Below are positions 1 through 7,735 of a DNA stretch of 64,000 nt, piece by piece. Where the stretch lies: assembly GCA_045651165.1 (NCBI GenBank), contig JAZRRX010000039.1, positions 251,990 through 315,989 on the forward strand. The letters run 5' to 3'. A model generated the notes under the pieces. The model was not told where the DNA came from, searched no databases, and saw only the letters and a list, made by a program, of their open reading frames with translations. Origin of the DNA: RGIG4608 sp045651165 (GTDB taxonomy: Bacteria > Bacillota > Clostridia > Oscillospirales > CAG-272). The position numbers and the translations under genes were made by a program. Within the stretch, counting starts at the first letter, position 1. The number at the start of each line of letters is the position of its first letter.

Positions 1-696
1 AATGCAGAAAATATCTCCAAATATCTTGGTGAAAGAAAATATATGCCCGAAAAGATTGAGGAATACAACGAAATTGGCACAGTAAATGGTCTTGCATACA
101 CTGAACTTGGTGGAGATATGCTCAAAATTGAAGTTTCTGCCCTTGAGGGTACTGGCAAGGTTGAACTCACAGGCTCACTTGGCGATGTTATGAAAGAGAG
201 CGCACAAATTGCTATCAGCTATGTTCGTTCAATAGCAAAAGATTATGATATTCCCGTTGATTTCTATAAAACCAAGGATATCCACATACACGCGCCCGAG
301 GGTGCAGTGCCCAAGGATGGCCCATCAGCAGGAGTTACTATGGTAACGGCTCTTGTAAGCGAGCTTTGTGGCATTCCTGTAAGACGCGATGTTGCTATGA
401 CTGGTGAAATCACTCTTCGTGGCAAGGTACTTGCCATTGGTGGTCTTAAAGAAAAGACAATGGCAGCCTATAATGCAGGTGTTAAGACCGTTCTTATTCC
501 CCATGACAATCTTAAAGATCTTAATAACATTGATCCTATTGCGCGTGAGAATTTGCAATTTGTTCCCTGCAAAACTCTTGATGACGTTTTAAAGAATGCT
601 TTGGTATGTAATGACGTTTCTTCTATTTTGGAAGAAACTCTTCCACATATTTCAAATGAAAGTACAGTTGCGAGTGCAACAATTTATAGAAAATAA
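1..696 (+). CDS. lon: ATP-dependent protease Lon, C-terminal proteolytic domain (5' truncated by window edge)
   Basis: The reading frame is open from base 1, so this is the last 231 residues of a longer gene. The visible part is the Lon serine protease domain. The active-site serine lies in PKDGPSAGVT (Ser codon 325-327) and the catalytic lysine in GGLKEK (Lys codon 454-456), 43 residues later, the same spacing as Ser679/Lys722 in E. coli Lon. Lon is a cytoplasmic AAA+ hexamer that degrades misfolded and regulatory proteins; its ATPase half must lie upstream of the window. The stop is 14 bp before engB, a lon-engB order common in Firmicutes. The family assignment is secure; only the N-terminal architecture is unseen. 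Confidence 0.96.
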   Translation, partial: NAENISKYLGERKYMPEKIEEYNEIGTVNGLAYTELGGDMLKIEVSALEGTGKVELTGSLGDVMKESAQIAISYVRSIAKDYDIPVDFYKTKDIHIHAPEGAVPKDGPSAGVTMVTALVSELCGIPVRRDVAMTGEITLRGKVLAIGGLKEKTMAAYNAGVKTVLIPHDNLKDLNNIDPIARENLQFVPCKTLDDVLKNALVCNDVSSILEETLPHISNESTVASATIYRK

Positions 697-710
697 GAGA
701 GTATAATTTT

Positions 711-1313
711 ATGGCAGTTAATATTCAAAACACTTCACTTCGTATCAGTGCGGGTTTTGCAAAGCAATTCCCCACAGATTCTATGAAGCAAGTGGCTTTT
801 TCGGGACGCTCAAACGTTGGTAAAAGCTCACTTATAAATACAATACTTGGCAGAAAATCGTTAGCGCGCGTTTCTTCAATGCCAGGTAAAACAATTACTA
901 TCAACTTTTATGACGTTGACAAAAAATTGTTTTTAGTTGACCTTCCTGGTTATGGTTATGCGAAGCGTCAATTTGAAAACAAGCAGGTTTGGTCATCTTT
1001 GACTGACGGTTATTTCACACAGAATAAAAATATTGACCTTCTTTCTCTTGTTGTACAGCTTGTTGATTGCAAAGTTGGTATCACAAATGATGACGCTATG
1101 ATGATTGATTTCTTAAATCAAATGGAAATACCCTATATCATTGTTGCAACCAAAGTTGACAAGCTCAACAAAACAGACCGAATGAAGCAACTCGAAAAAA
1201 TTGCTAACGACGAGGTGCTTCTTGAAGGCACAACTATTATTCCATTCTCCTCGCATACAGGTGAGGGCAAAATGGAACTTTTAAAGGAAATTTTTAAATA
1301 TACCAATCTCTAA
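711..1313 (+). CDS. engB: Ribosome-biogenesis GTPase EngB/YsxC
   Basis: This 200-residue protein is a full-length TrmE-Era-EngA-EngB-type GTPase. G1 is GRSNVGKSS (about residues 32-40), G3 is DLPG followed by YGYAK (about 77-85), and G4 is TKVDK in the C-terminal third. The family (YsxC/YihA) is essential and acts in assembly of the large ribosomal subunit. It follows lon by 14 bp with GAGAG as a weak Shine-Dalgarno, and is followed after 12 bp by the M50 protease gene, so co-transcription is likely. Nothing is missing relative to the usual 190-200 residues. Confidence 0.96.
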   Translation: MAVNIQNTSLRISAGFAKQFPTDSMKQVAFSGRSNVGKSSLINTILGRKSLARVSSMPGKTITINFYDVDKKLFLVDLPGYGYAKRQFENKQVWSSLTDGYFTQNKNIDLLSLVVQLVDCKVGITNDDAMMIDFLNQMEIPYIIVATKVDKLNKTDRMKQLEKIANDEVLLEGTTIIPFSSHTGEGKMELLKEIFKYTNL

Positions 1314-1325
1314 ACGGAGGTTATT

Positions 1326-2126
1326 ATGTTGGATTTTTTAAACAGAATACCGATGATAATACTTGGACTCCCTGCAGTTCTTATTTCCCTTTCGGTACAT
1401 GAGGCATCGCACGCGTACGCGGCATATAAATTGGGAGACCCCACTGCACGAAATTTAGGAAGATTAACAATCAATCCCATGAAACATATTAATCCATTTG
1501 GATTTATTTGTATGATTCTCTTCCACATTGGTTGGGCAAATCCTGTACCCATTAATCCAAGAAATTTTAAAGATTCAAAAAAAGGTATGGCAATTAGTGC
1601 TGCGGCAGGTCCGCTTTCAAACCTTTGCCTTGCAATAATATCAGTTATTCTTTTAAGACTCGTGCTCATTCCAACCCAATCAATAGCTGATAGCTACTCA
1701 ACGGGGCTCTATTCCTTTTTCGGCGGATATGGTATGTCATCCGATAACACATACTGGATAAATCCCGAATTGCGCGAAAATGCAATATTTGTAATACTTT
1801 CAGTTATTGTTGCTATGCTTTATTTGAGCATATCTCTTAACTTGAACCTTATGTTCTTTAATCTCATTCCTCTTCCCCCTCTTGACGGCTCAAGAATTGC
1901 ATACATGTTCTTGCCCTCAAATATTTATTTTAAGATAATGAGATATGAAGTATATATTCAAATGGCATTCATTTTCCTTTTGGCAATGGGAATGATAACT
2001 CTTCCACTTGGATTCCTTACTGGTGGAGTTACAGACTTTTTCTATAAATTGCTTGGAATACCAGAAGACCTTTTAACTGTGGTTACAAGCGACATTTTTA
2101 ATCGTTTGCCCAAATTCACATTCTAA
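1326..2126 (+). CDS. Site-2 protease family membrane metalloprotease (M50)
   Basis: This 266-residue polytopic membrane protein carries the zinc-protease motif HEASH in its first hydrophobic segment (His25, Glu26, His29) and NLIPLPPLDG further on, which supplies the third zinc-ligand Asp of the M50B/rhomboid-like S2P group. It is short, with no PDZ or CBS domain, and resembles the YwhC/SpoIVFB-like minimal S2Ps encoded next to scpA in many Firmicutes. A strong GGAGG lies 7 bp before the ATG. It probably cleaves membrane-embedded substrates, but the substrate cannot be deduced. Its position immediately ahead of scpA supports an operon. Confidence 0.9.
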   Translation: MLDFLNRIPMIILGLPAVLISLSVHEASHAYAAYKLGDPTARNLGRLTINPMKHINPFGFICMILFHIGWANPVPINPRNFKDSKKGMAISAAAGPLSNLCLAIISVILLRLVLIPTQSIADSYSTGLYSFFGGYGMSSDNTYWINPELRENAIFVILSVIVAMLYLSISLNLNLMFFNLIPLPPLDGSRIAYMFLPSNIYFKIMRYEVYIQMAFIFLLAMGMITLPLGFLTGGVTDFFYKLLGIPEDLLTVVTSDIFNRLPKFTF

Positions 2127-2148
2127 TTTTATTTTAGGAGTTTTCTAA

Positions 2149-2934
2149 ATGGAAAGCATTACTTATCGTCTTGATCAATTTGAAGGTCCGCTTGACCTAC
2201 TCTTGACATTGATTCACAAAAATAAAGTTAATATTGAAGATATTCCGATTGCTCTTATTTGCGACCAATATATGCAATATATCAAAGAGGCTCAGCAAAT
2301 GGATATGGAAATCGCTTCTGAGTTTATCGTAATGGCGAGTGATCTTATGCTCATTAAAAGTAAGCTCCTCCTTCCCCGCGAAAAAGAGGACGAAGAAGAC
2401 CCACGCAAAACACTTACTGATGCACTTCTTCGTTATCAACAAGCAAAAGAAGCAGCATCCAAGATGCATCCGCTTTATGCCGTGTTCTCAGGTCGTCAGA
2501 TAAAGGATACTGATGAAATTTCAGTTGACAGAACCTTTGTTGCGGACCAGGACGTTGAAAAACTATTCGTTGCTATGAAACGAATTGTAGATTTCAACGA
2601 TGCACTTGAACACGCACAAAAGAATGCATTCACGCCTATGATTGCAAAGCCAATTGTACCCGTTGAGCACAAGATTTTGCAAATTATGACGCGTCTTACA
2701 TCCAATCGTTATCAAACTCTTGAAGATTTTGTTAGCGATAGCGTGTCCCTTCCGGATATGATTGCTATATTTATCGGCGTGCTTGAATTGGTAAAAACAA
2801 AACGAATTCTACTCGTTGAAGATGATGATGAAATAGTTAATGACAACTACGGTTTGACAACCGTATTCACATTAAATGAAAACTATGTTCCCGAAGAAGA
2901 AAACACAAAGAGCGAGGATGAAAATAATGGATGA
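2149..2934 (+). CDS. scpA: Segregation and condensation protein A
   Basis: The kleisin subunit of the bacterial SMC condensin. It starts with the typical N-terminal block (DQFEGPLDLLLTLI, residues about 8-21) that binds the SMC neck and includes SKLLLPRE, and ends in a winged-helix region that would bind the SMC head. Length is 261 residues, as usual. ScpA acts with ScpB and SMC in chromosome organisation and segregation. The last codons overlap the start of scpB, indicating translational coupling. There is nothing unusual in the sequence. Confidence 0.96.
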   Translation: MESITYRLDQFEGPLDLLLTLIHKNKVNIEDIPIALICDQYMQYIKEAQQMDMEIASEFIVMASDLMLIKSKLLLPREKEDEEDPRKTLTDALLRYQQAKEAASKMHPLYAVFSGRQIKDTDEISVDRTFVADQDVEKLFVAMKRIVDFNDALEHAQKNAFTPMIAKPIVPVEHKILQIMTRLTSNRYQTLEDFVSDSVSLPDMIAIFIGVLELVKTKRILLVEDDDEIVNDNYGLTTVFTLNENYVPEEENTKSEDENNG

Positions 2935-3526
2935 AATCAAAGATATAGAAACAAAAGAAATAAAAAATCCAGCTGCGACTATTGAGGCAATTATGTTTGC
3001 TGCAGGATATCCTATGAAATATGATAAGCTTGCCGAGGTGCTTTCTCTTACTCCAAGTGAGGTTAAAAGATACGTTAGTGAACTCGCAGAAAAATACAAT
3101 GACGATGACCACGGAATAATGATTTTGATGTTCCCTGAAACATGTCAGTTTTGTACCAAAGAACAACATTTATCCCTTATAAAAGAGGCACTTGGTATTA
3201 AGCGAGGGGGAAATCTTTCAAACTCATCAATGGAAGTTTTAGCGATTGTTGCTTATAATCAACCCGTAACAAGAAGTTTTGTTGACCTTGTGCGCGGTGT
3301 TGACTCAAACTATGCTATGAACTCCCTTATTGACAAAGGACTTATCGAAAGTTGTGGACGTCTTGATGCTCCCGGTAGACCCATGCTCTATGGAACAACG
3401 GACAAGTTCCTTCGTGTATTCGGTATTTCTTCTGTAAATGAATTGCCCGAAATTGAACTTTTGCGCGCAAGCGATGAGCAAATGGAGATTATGGCTCCAG
3501 GTGAAGAACTTATAGTTGAAGAATAA
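2927..3526 (+). CDS. scpB: Segregation and condensation protein B
   Basis: The ScpB dimer partner of the SMC-ScpA complex, with two winged-helix domains. The reading frame is open from further upstream (an ATG at 2876 and one at 2918), but the ATG at 2927 is preferred. It follows GCGAGG at a proper distance and gives a 199-residue protein that overlaps the scpA stop by 8 bp, as in many Firmicutes. Recognisable family blocks are EVLAIVAYNQPVTR and the C-terminal RPMLYGTTDKFL. The start at 2918 would add three residues and cannot be excluded. Confidence 0.95.
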   Translation: MDEIKDIETKEIKNPAATIEAIMFAAGYPMKYDKLAEVLSLTPSEVKRYVSELAEKYNDDDHGIMILMFPETCQFCTKEQHLSLIKEALGIKRGGNLSNSSMEVLAIVAYNQPVTRSFVDLVRGVDSNYAMNSLIDKGLIESCGRLDAPGRPMLYGTTDKFLRVFGISSVNELPEIELLRASDEQMEIMAPGEELIVEE

Positions 3527-3558
3527 TTTTATTCAAAATTTTGAGAGGAGGTAGACAT

Positions 3559-4185
3559 ATGATATTCTTGTATATTTTACTTGGAATAGTTTTGCTTATT
3601 TGTCTTATTCTCTCTTTAAGAATTAATCTCCACATAATCTACGAGAACGAGCCTAAAGTTTATCTTCGTATTCTATTTATTAAATTAGAAATTTTGCCAA
3701 ACACAAGCAAAATATTCGGATTTAATAAGCAACAAGAAAAGAAAAAAGATTTACCCACGCACGTTCTTAAAGATATTAAGGATGCCGACTCAACTTCACC
3801 ATCTATAATTGATAAGCTAGATTCTATTCGTAACATTCTTTTAATTTTAGCAGAATCATTTAAAAAACATCTACATGTTCGACTTTCAAAAATTCATATT
3901 AGAGTAGCTACGTCAGATGCCGCTAAAACCGCCATTCTGTATGGAGCAGTTTCAACTGCTGTGGCATGTATCATTGATATAGTTGATGATATTGCAAATT
4001 TAAAGACATTAAAAGAGTCTTCGGTATCAGTTGAACCGGATTTTCTTTCAGAAAAAACCGATATAAAACTTAATATTATTCTGTATATGTCTGTAATAGG
4101 CACAATAAAAGTGCTTTTGCATTCATTTATAAAACATTACGCATTAAATGATAAAACACAAATAAATAACCGAAAGGAAAACTGA
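3559..4185 (+). CDS. DUF2953 family protein (YtfI-like)
   Basis: This 208-residue protein has one N-terminal membrane helix (ILLGIVLLICLILSL) followed by a mixed alpha/beta region and a second hydrophobic stretch near the C-terminus. The ATG at 3559 is chosen because GAGGAGG at 3544-3550 lies 8 bp before it; a TTG at 3541 would fall upstream of that site. In Bacillus the DUF2953 protein YtfI is encoded directly before ytfJ, and the same pair occurs here, 1 bp apart. The function is unknown; the pairing suggests a role linked to the sporulation protein that follows. Confidence 0.85.
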   Translation: MIFLYILLGIVLLICLILSLRINLHIIYENEPKVYLRILFIKLEILPNTSKIFGFNKQQEKKKDLPTHVLKDIKDADSTSPSIIDKLDSIRNILLILAESFKKHLHVRLSKIHIRVATSDAAKTAILYGAVSTAVACIIDIVDDIANLKTLKESSVSVEPDFLSEKTDIKLNIILYMSVIGTIKVLLHSFIKHYALNDKTQINNRKEN

Positions 4186-4186
4186 A

Positions 4187-4618
4187 ATGGCTAACGAAAA
4201 CAGATTTGACACAATGTTTAAAACATCCTTTGAAAACATCAAAGGCATGCTTGATTCCAACACAGTGGTTGGAAATGCAATCGAACTCTCAAACGGTACA
4301 ACTATTATTCCCATTTCAAAGCTTAGTGTGGGATTTGCAACAGGCGGCCTTGATAGCGCTGCAACACCCAAAAAATCCAATAAATTTGGTGGAGGCGGTG
4401 GAAGTGGTATGAGTATCACTCCTGTTGGCTTCCTTGTTATCGACAAATTGGGTAAAACTGATTTTATTACTGTTGAGGGCAAGGGCACTCCCGACCCTGT
4501 TGAACAGTTTAGTGATCTTCTTGATCGCTCACCCGAAATAATTCAGAAAATAAAGAATATCTTTACAAATAAAAACGACGCTCCCCAAGACGTTGTAGTT
4601 GAAGATATAGTTAAATAA
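4187..4618 (+). CDS. ytfJ: GerW family sporulation protein YtfJ
   Basis: This 143-residue protein has the characteristic GerW/YtfJ pattern. There is an N-terminal block ending in NTVVGNAIEL, then a strand-rich centre (GTTIIPISKLSVGFATGG), a glycine-rich loop (FGGGGGSGMSITPVGF) and a C-terminal segment of charged residues. In Bacillus, YtfJ is made in the forespore and is needed for normal germination. It is coupled to the DUF2953 gene (1 bp gap; AAAGGAAA just upstream of the ATG). A strong hairpin follows the stop, so this gene probably closes one transcription unit. Confidence 0.93.
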   Translation: MANENRFDTMFKTSFENIKGMLDSNTVVGNAIELSNGTTIIPISKLSVGFATGGLDSAATPKKSNKFGGGGGSGMSITPVGFLVIDKLGKTDFITVEGKGTPDPVEQFSDLLDRSPEIIQKIKNIFTNKNDAPQDVVVEDIVK

Positions 4619-4628
4619 AATAAGAATA

Positions 4629-4670
4629 AAAAACTCCCTTGGCAAATATAATGTGCCGAGGTGAGTTTTT
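4629..4670 (+). terminator. Intrinsic terminator that also sequesters the next gene's Shine-Dalgarno
   Basis: AAAAACTC (4629-4636) pairs with GAGTTTTT (4663-4670), and CCTTGGCA (4637-4644) pairs with TGCCGAGG (4654-4661) with one G-U pair and one bulged base; the loop is 4645-4653. The 3' arm ends in five T and touches the GTG start of the next gene at 4671. The purine-rich ribosome binding site of that gene, CGAGGTGA, lies inside the 3' arm. Confidence 0.75.
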
Positions 4671-5807
4671 GTGGGATTTTTTAAAAGGATATCGGCTTTT
4701 GTTCTAATATTTGCGCTATTCACATCGTTTTCTTCCCTTTTTGTGGCTGCAAATGATGTGTCTATAAATAATATTTCTGCCAACTCTGCTTGTCTTATGG
4801 AAGCAGAAAGTGGAAAAATTATATATTCAAAAAACGGAAGCAAACGAATGCCCATGGCATCAACAACAAAGGTGATGACTGCCATAATTGCTCTTGAAAG
4901 TGGTATTTCTTTGAAAACCTTAATAAAAGTTCCTAAAGATGCAGTCGGTGTTGAGGGCTCGTCCGTTTATTTGAGGCAGGGTGAGAGTGTTACCTTTGAA
5001 ATGCTCCTTTACGCGCTTATGTTATCTTCTGCTAATGACGCGGCAGTTGCTATTGCGCTAACTGTTTCTCGTTCTGTGGAAGATTTTGTTGCTCTGATGA
5101 ATGCAAAGGCGCAGAATTTAGAGCTTCTAGATACGCATTTTACAAATCCACACGGCCTTTATGACGAAGATCACTATACTACGGCACAAGATCTTGCAAA
5201 ATTGATGGCTTATGCTATGAAAAATGCAGATTTTGCCAAAGTAACATCATCTAAAACTAAAACATTCGCTCGTGATGGCGGTACTTACTTTTCACTTAGC
5301 AATCACAATCGACTTTTAAAAACATATGACGGAGTTATAGGCGGCAAGACTGGCTTTACCAAGAAAAGTGGACGATGTCTTGTTACTTGCGCAGAGCGAG
5401 ATGGGTTAAGATTGATTGCTGTTACTCTAAATGCGCCAAACGATTGGAATGACCATACAAAGCTATATGATTTTGGATTTGCGAGCTATAAACGAGTTTA
5501 TTTTAGTGCTCAATCATTAAAAATACCCGTAATTTCTGGTACAAAAAATGAAATTTTGGTTTCTAGTGAGACATTTTCAATCCTTCTTCCAAAAGAACAC
5601 AATGAAATAACTATAAGAATAAATGCTCCTTTATTTTTGTTTGCACGGATAAAACAAGGAGAAAAAGTTGGACAGATACTCTATTCGTTAAATGGAAAAA
5701 TCATTGCAACTTCCCCACTATACAGTCGTGAAGATGTTGCAACAATCAAATACAAATTCAATCTCTTAGAATGGTTAAGAGATTTATTTAAAGGAATTTT
5801 AAATTAA
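4671..5807 (+). CDS. D-alanyl-D-alanine carboxypeptidase (DacB/DacF type)
   Basis: This 378-residue exported serine peptidase of the S11 family trims the terminal D-Ala of peptidoglycan stem peptides. The active-site motifs are STTK (Ser64, Lys67), SAN (Ser120, Asn122) and KTG (226-228). An N-terminal signal peptide (KR then a hydrophobic run to about residue 27) and a C-terminal amphipathic end (EWLRDLFKGILN) fit a membrane-tethered penicillin-binding protein 5 type. The GTG start is chosen because it is the only one that keeps the signal peptide. The order scpA-scpB-...-carboxypeptidase-rluB matches the Bacillus dacB region, but spmA and spmB, which usually intervene, are absent. Its ribosome binding site lies inside a terminator hairpin. 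Confidence 0.94.
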   Translation: MGFFKRISAFVLIFALFTSFSSLFVAANDVSINNISANSACLMEAESGKIIYSKNGSKRMPMASTTKVMTAIIALESGISLKTLIKVPKDAVGVEGSSVYLRQGESVTFEMLLYALMLSSANDAAVAIALTVSRSVEDFVALMNAKAQNLELLDTHFTNPHGLYDEDHYTTAQDLAKLMAYAMKNADFAKVTSSKTKTFARDGGTYFSLSNHNRLLKTYDGVIGGKTGFTKKSGRCLVTCAERDGLRLIAVTLNAPNDWNDHTKLYDFGFASYKRVYFSAQSLKIPVISGTKNEILVSSETFSILLPKEHNEITIRINAPLFLFARIKQGEKVGQILYSLNGKIIATSPLYSREDVATIKYKFNLLEWLRDLFKGILN

Positions 5808-6520
5808 TGGAACAAATAAGACTTCAAAAATATTTTACTGATTGCGGAATTCTTTCTCGTCGCGCCGCTGAAGATGAAATTAAGGCGGGCAAAGTTAAAG
5901 TTAACGGCATTTGTGCCGAGATTGGCGACAAGATTGATCCCGAAGTTGATATAGTTGAATACAAGGGCAAAAGAATTATGCCGCGTAGTGCCGTGGATTT
6001 CGTCTATATTCTTCTTAACAAGCCCTGCGGTGTTGTTACAAGTGCAAAAGATGAAAAAGGCAGAGTGTGTGTTACTGACCTTGTTAAATGTGGAACGAGA
6101 ATATATCCCGTTGGTAGACTTGACTTAAATTCCCAGGGACTTATACTTATGACAAATGATGGTGAGCTAACTAATAAACTCACTCATCCTCGCCACGAAA
6201 TACCCAAAATTTACGAGGTGGATGTTGTAGGCAAGGTTACAACCGAGCAATTAAATACTTTAAATTCTTCAATGACTGTTGACGGATATGTTTTGCTTCC
6301 TGTAAAAACTGAATTTCTTTCTAAAAATGAGAAATTCACAACACTCAGAATGACTCTATATGAGGGCAGAAATCGTCAAATTAGAAAAATGTGTGAGCAG
6401 GTTGGCTTGAAAGTTGCAAAGCTCACAAGAGTTGCTATTGGTAGCATTACTCTTGGCAATCTTCAAGGTGGCAAGTGGAGATATCTTAGCGAAGACGAAA
6501 TAAAAATGCTTAAAAAATAA
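5807..6520 (+). CDS. rluB: 23S rRNA pseudouridine synthase B
   Basis: This 237-residue protein has an N-terminal S4 RNA-binding domain (IRLQKYFTDCGILSRRAAED, residues 4-23) and a RsuA/RluB-type catalytic domain with the catalytic Asp in GRLD (Asp106) and the YEGRNRQIRKM motif near the end. RluB isomerises a uridine of 23S rRNA (U2605 in E. coli numbering). Its ATG overlaps the last base of the carboxypeptidase stop codon, so the two are translationally coupled. A bidirectional terminator follows. Confidence 0.94.
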   Translation: MEQIRLQKYFTDCGILSRRAAEDEIKAGKVKVNGICAEIGDKIDPEVDIVEYKGKRIMPRSAVDFVYILLNKPCGVVTSAKDEKGRVCVTDLVKCGTRIYPVGRLDLNSQGLILMTNDGELTNKLTHPRHEIPKIYEVDVVGKVTTEQLNTLNSSMTVDGYVLLPVKTEFLSKNEKFTTLRMTLYEGRNRQIRKMCEQVGLKVAKLTRVAIGSITLGNLQGGKWRYLSEDEIKMLKK

Positions 6521-6548
6521 AAATGGACGGATTAATCCGTCCATTTTT
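6521..6548. terminator. Bidirectional terminator between rluB and prmC
   Basis: AATGGACGGAT and ATCCGTCCATT form a near-perfect palindrome flanked by A-runs on the left and a T-run on the right. It sits between two convergent genes, and the prmC stop codon (6532-6534) lies within it, so it can serve both strands. Confidence 0.85.
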
Positions 6549-7359
6549 TTAACAAAGCAACTCTATCGTTGCCACCATAGTCCTTAAATATTTCACACGA
6601 AAAGCCATATTCACCTGAAATTCGTTTTAAATCGTCCGCTTGGTCATAACCAATTTCGAAAAGTATTATTCCCTCTTTTTTGAGAAATTTTGAATAATCT
6701 TTTATTATCTTGTTATAAAATATAAGACCGTCTTCTCCTCCATAGAGCGCAACATAGGGTTCGTGTTTAACTTCCAGAGTAAGTTCTTCAATAACTTCAG
6801 GACGAATATATGGTGGGTTAGAAAGAATAGCATCAAATTCAAATCCAGAAAGGCTATTTTCTTCTAAAAGAACATCAAAAAGTTTTGCCTCCACTCTTTT
6901 CTCCACCCCATTTAAAGTGGCATTTTTACATGCTAATTCAAGAGTTTTAGGATATTTATCAACCATAACTGCACTTGTATCCTCTCTCTCGGCAAGTGTT
7001 GAGATTGCTATGCAACCACTACCTGTGCAAAGATCAAGAAAATGCGAGCCATTCGGCAAAAGCTCAATTGCTTTTTCAACCAAAATCTCAGTATCCGAAC
7101 GAGGAATAAGACAGTTTTCATCAACAATATATGTCTGCCTATAAAAATCCCATTTACCAATTATATATTGCAAAGGAAAATGCTTCTCTCTCTTTTGCAA
7201 GGCAATCTCTAATTCATCATTGATAATTTCTTCTTCCTTGTTCAAAAGATAATAGGATATTTTCTTTTTTGTGAAATGTTCAATTAAAATCTTAGCTTCA
7301 TTTTCATATTCACAAGGTGAAATATGACTGAGTTTATCTATAATATCCTTATATTTCAT
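6532..7359 (-). CDS. prmC: Peptide chain release factor N5-glutamine methyltransferase
   Basis: This 275-residue SAM-dependent methyltransferase modifies the Gln of the GGQ motif in release factors. The NPPY motif (residues 181-184), which positions the target glutamine, is present, as are the SAM-binding LDLCTGSGCIAI block (about 108-119) and the IPRSDTEILVEKA segment ahead of it. An N-terminal helical domain of about 80 residues is as expected. AAGGA lies before the ATG. prfA, a frequent neighbour, is not adjacent. The gene stands alone on the minus strand, convergent with rluB. Confidence 0.94.
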   Translation of the reverse strand: MKYKDIIDKLSHISPCEYENEAKILIEHFTKKKISYYLLNKEEEIINDELEIALQKREKHFPLQYIIGKWDFYRQTYIVDENCLIPRSDTEILVEKAIELLPNGSHFLDLCTGSGCIAISTLAEREDTSAVMVDKYPKTLELACKNATLNGVEKRVEAKLFDVLLEENSLSGFEFDAILSNPPYIRPEVIEELTLEVKHEPYVALYGGEDGLIFYNKIIKDYSKFLKKEGIILFEIGYDQADDLKRISGEYGFSCEIFKDYGGNDRVALLKKWTD

Positions 7360-7405
7360 AAAATTCCTTTTCTACATAATTTTTTTATTTTTTTATATAT
7401 TTTTG

Positions 7406-7433
7406 TTGCATTTTCAAAAAAATATGTTATAAT
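7406..7433 (+). promoter_or_regulatory. Sigma-A type promoter for the small membrane protein
   Basis: The -35 is TTGCAT (7406-7411), followed by a 16-bp spacer and -10 TATAAT (7428-7433) with an extended TG motif. It lies 35 bp upstream of a gene whose ribosome binding site (GGAGG, 7454-7458) is clear. Confidence 0.75.
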
Positions 7434-7467
7434 ATAAGTAGAATTAATTGATTGGAGGTTAAGCCAT

Positions 7468-7683
7468 ATGGAAAACAAAAAAACCAACTACGGCAAAATT
7501 ATCTTTATCACACTTGCAGTTGTTGCCGCTTTTGCTGCAATTGCTTTCATCGTTTACAAATTGTTTGTAAAAAACCTTGAAAAGTGCTATTCTGAGGACG
7601 AATGCGACGATCTCTTCCTTGAAGAAGATGATTCTTGCGAGTGCGAATGCCTTCAGTGTGATGCATTGACTGATGCAGAATAA
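7468..7683 (+). CDS. Small single-pass membrane protein with acidic, cysteine-rich tail
   Basis: A 71-residue protein, not recognised as a named family. Residues about 10-33 form one hydrophobic helix (IIFITLAVVAAFAAIAFIVY) after a short positive N-terminus, predicting an N-in single-pass protein. The remaining 35 residues are strongly acidic and contain six cysteines in pairs (CYSEDECDD, CECECLQC), suggesting metal or redox chemistry on the outer face, which is inference. It is a genuine gene: it has its own promoter, a GGAGG site 9 bp before the ATG, and a terminator directly after the stop. It is monocistronic and convergent with dnaC. Confidence 0.8.
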   Translation: MENKKTNYGKIIFITLAVVAAFAAIAFIVYKLFVKNLEKCYSEDECDDLFLEEDDSCECECLQCDALTDAE

Positions 7684-7696
7684 TTTTTTGCCAAAT

Positions 7697-7728
7697 AAAG
7701 TGCCTTTTATTTTAAAAGGCACTTTTTC
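7697..7728. terminator. Bidirectional terminator
   Basis: AAGTGCCTTTTA and TAAAAGGCACTT form a perfect hairpin followed by a T-run on the plus strand; an A-run precedes it. It ends the small membrane protein gene and can also end the dnaC operon on the minus strand. Confidence 0.88.
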
Positions 7729-7735
7729 TTTTTTG

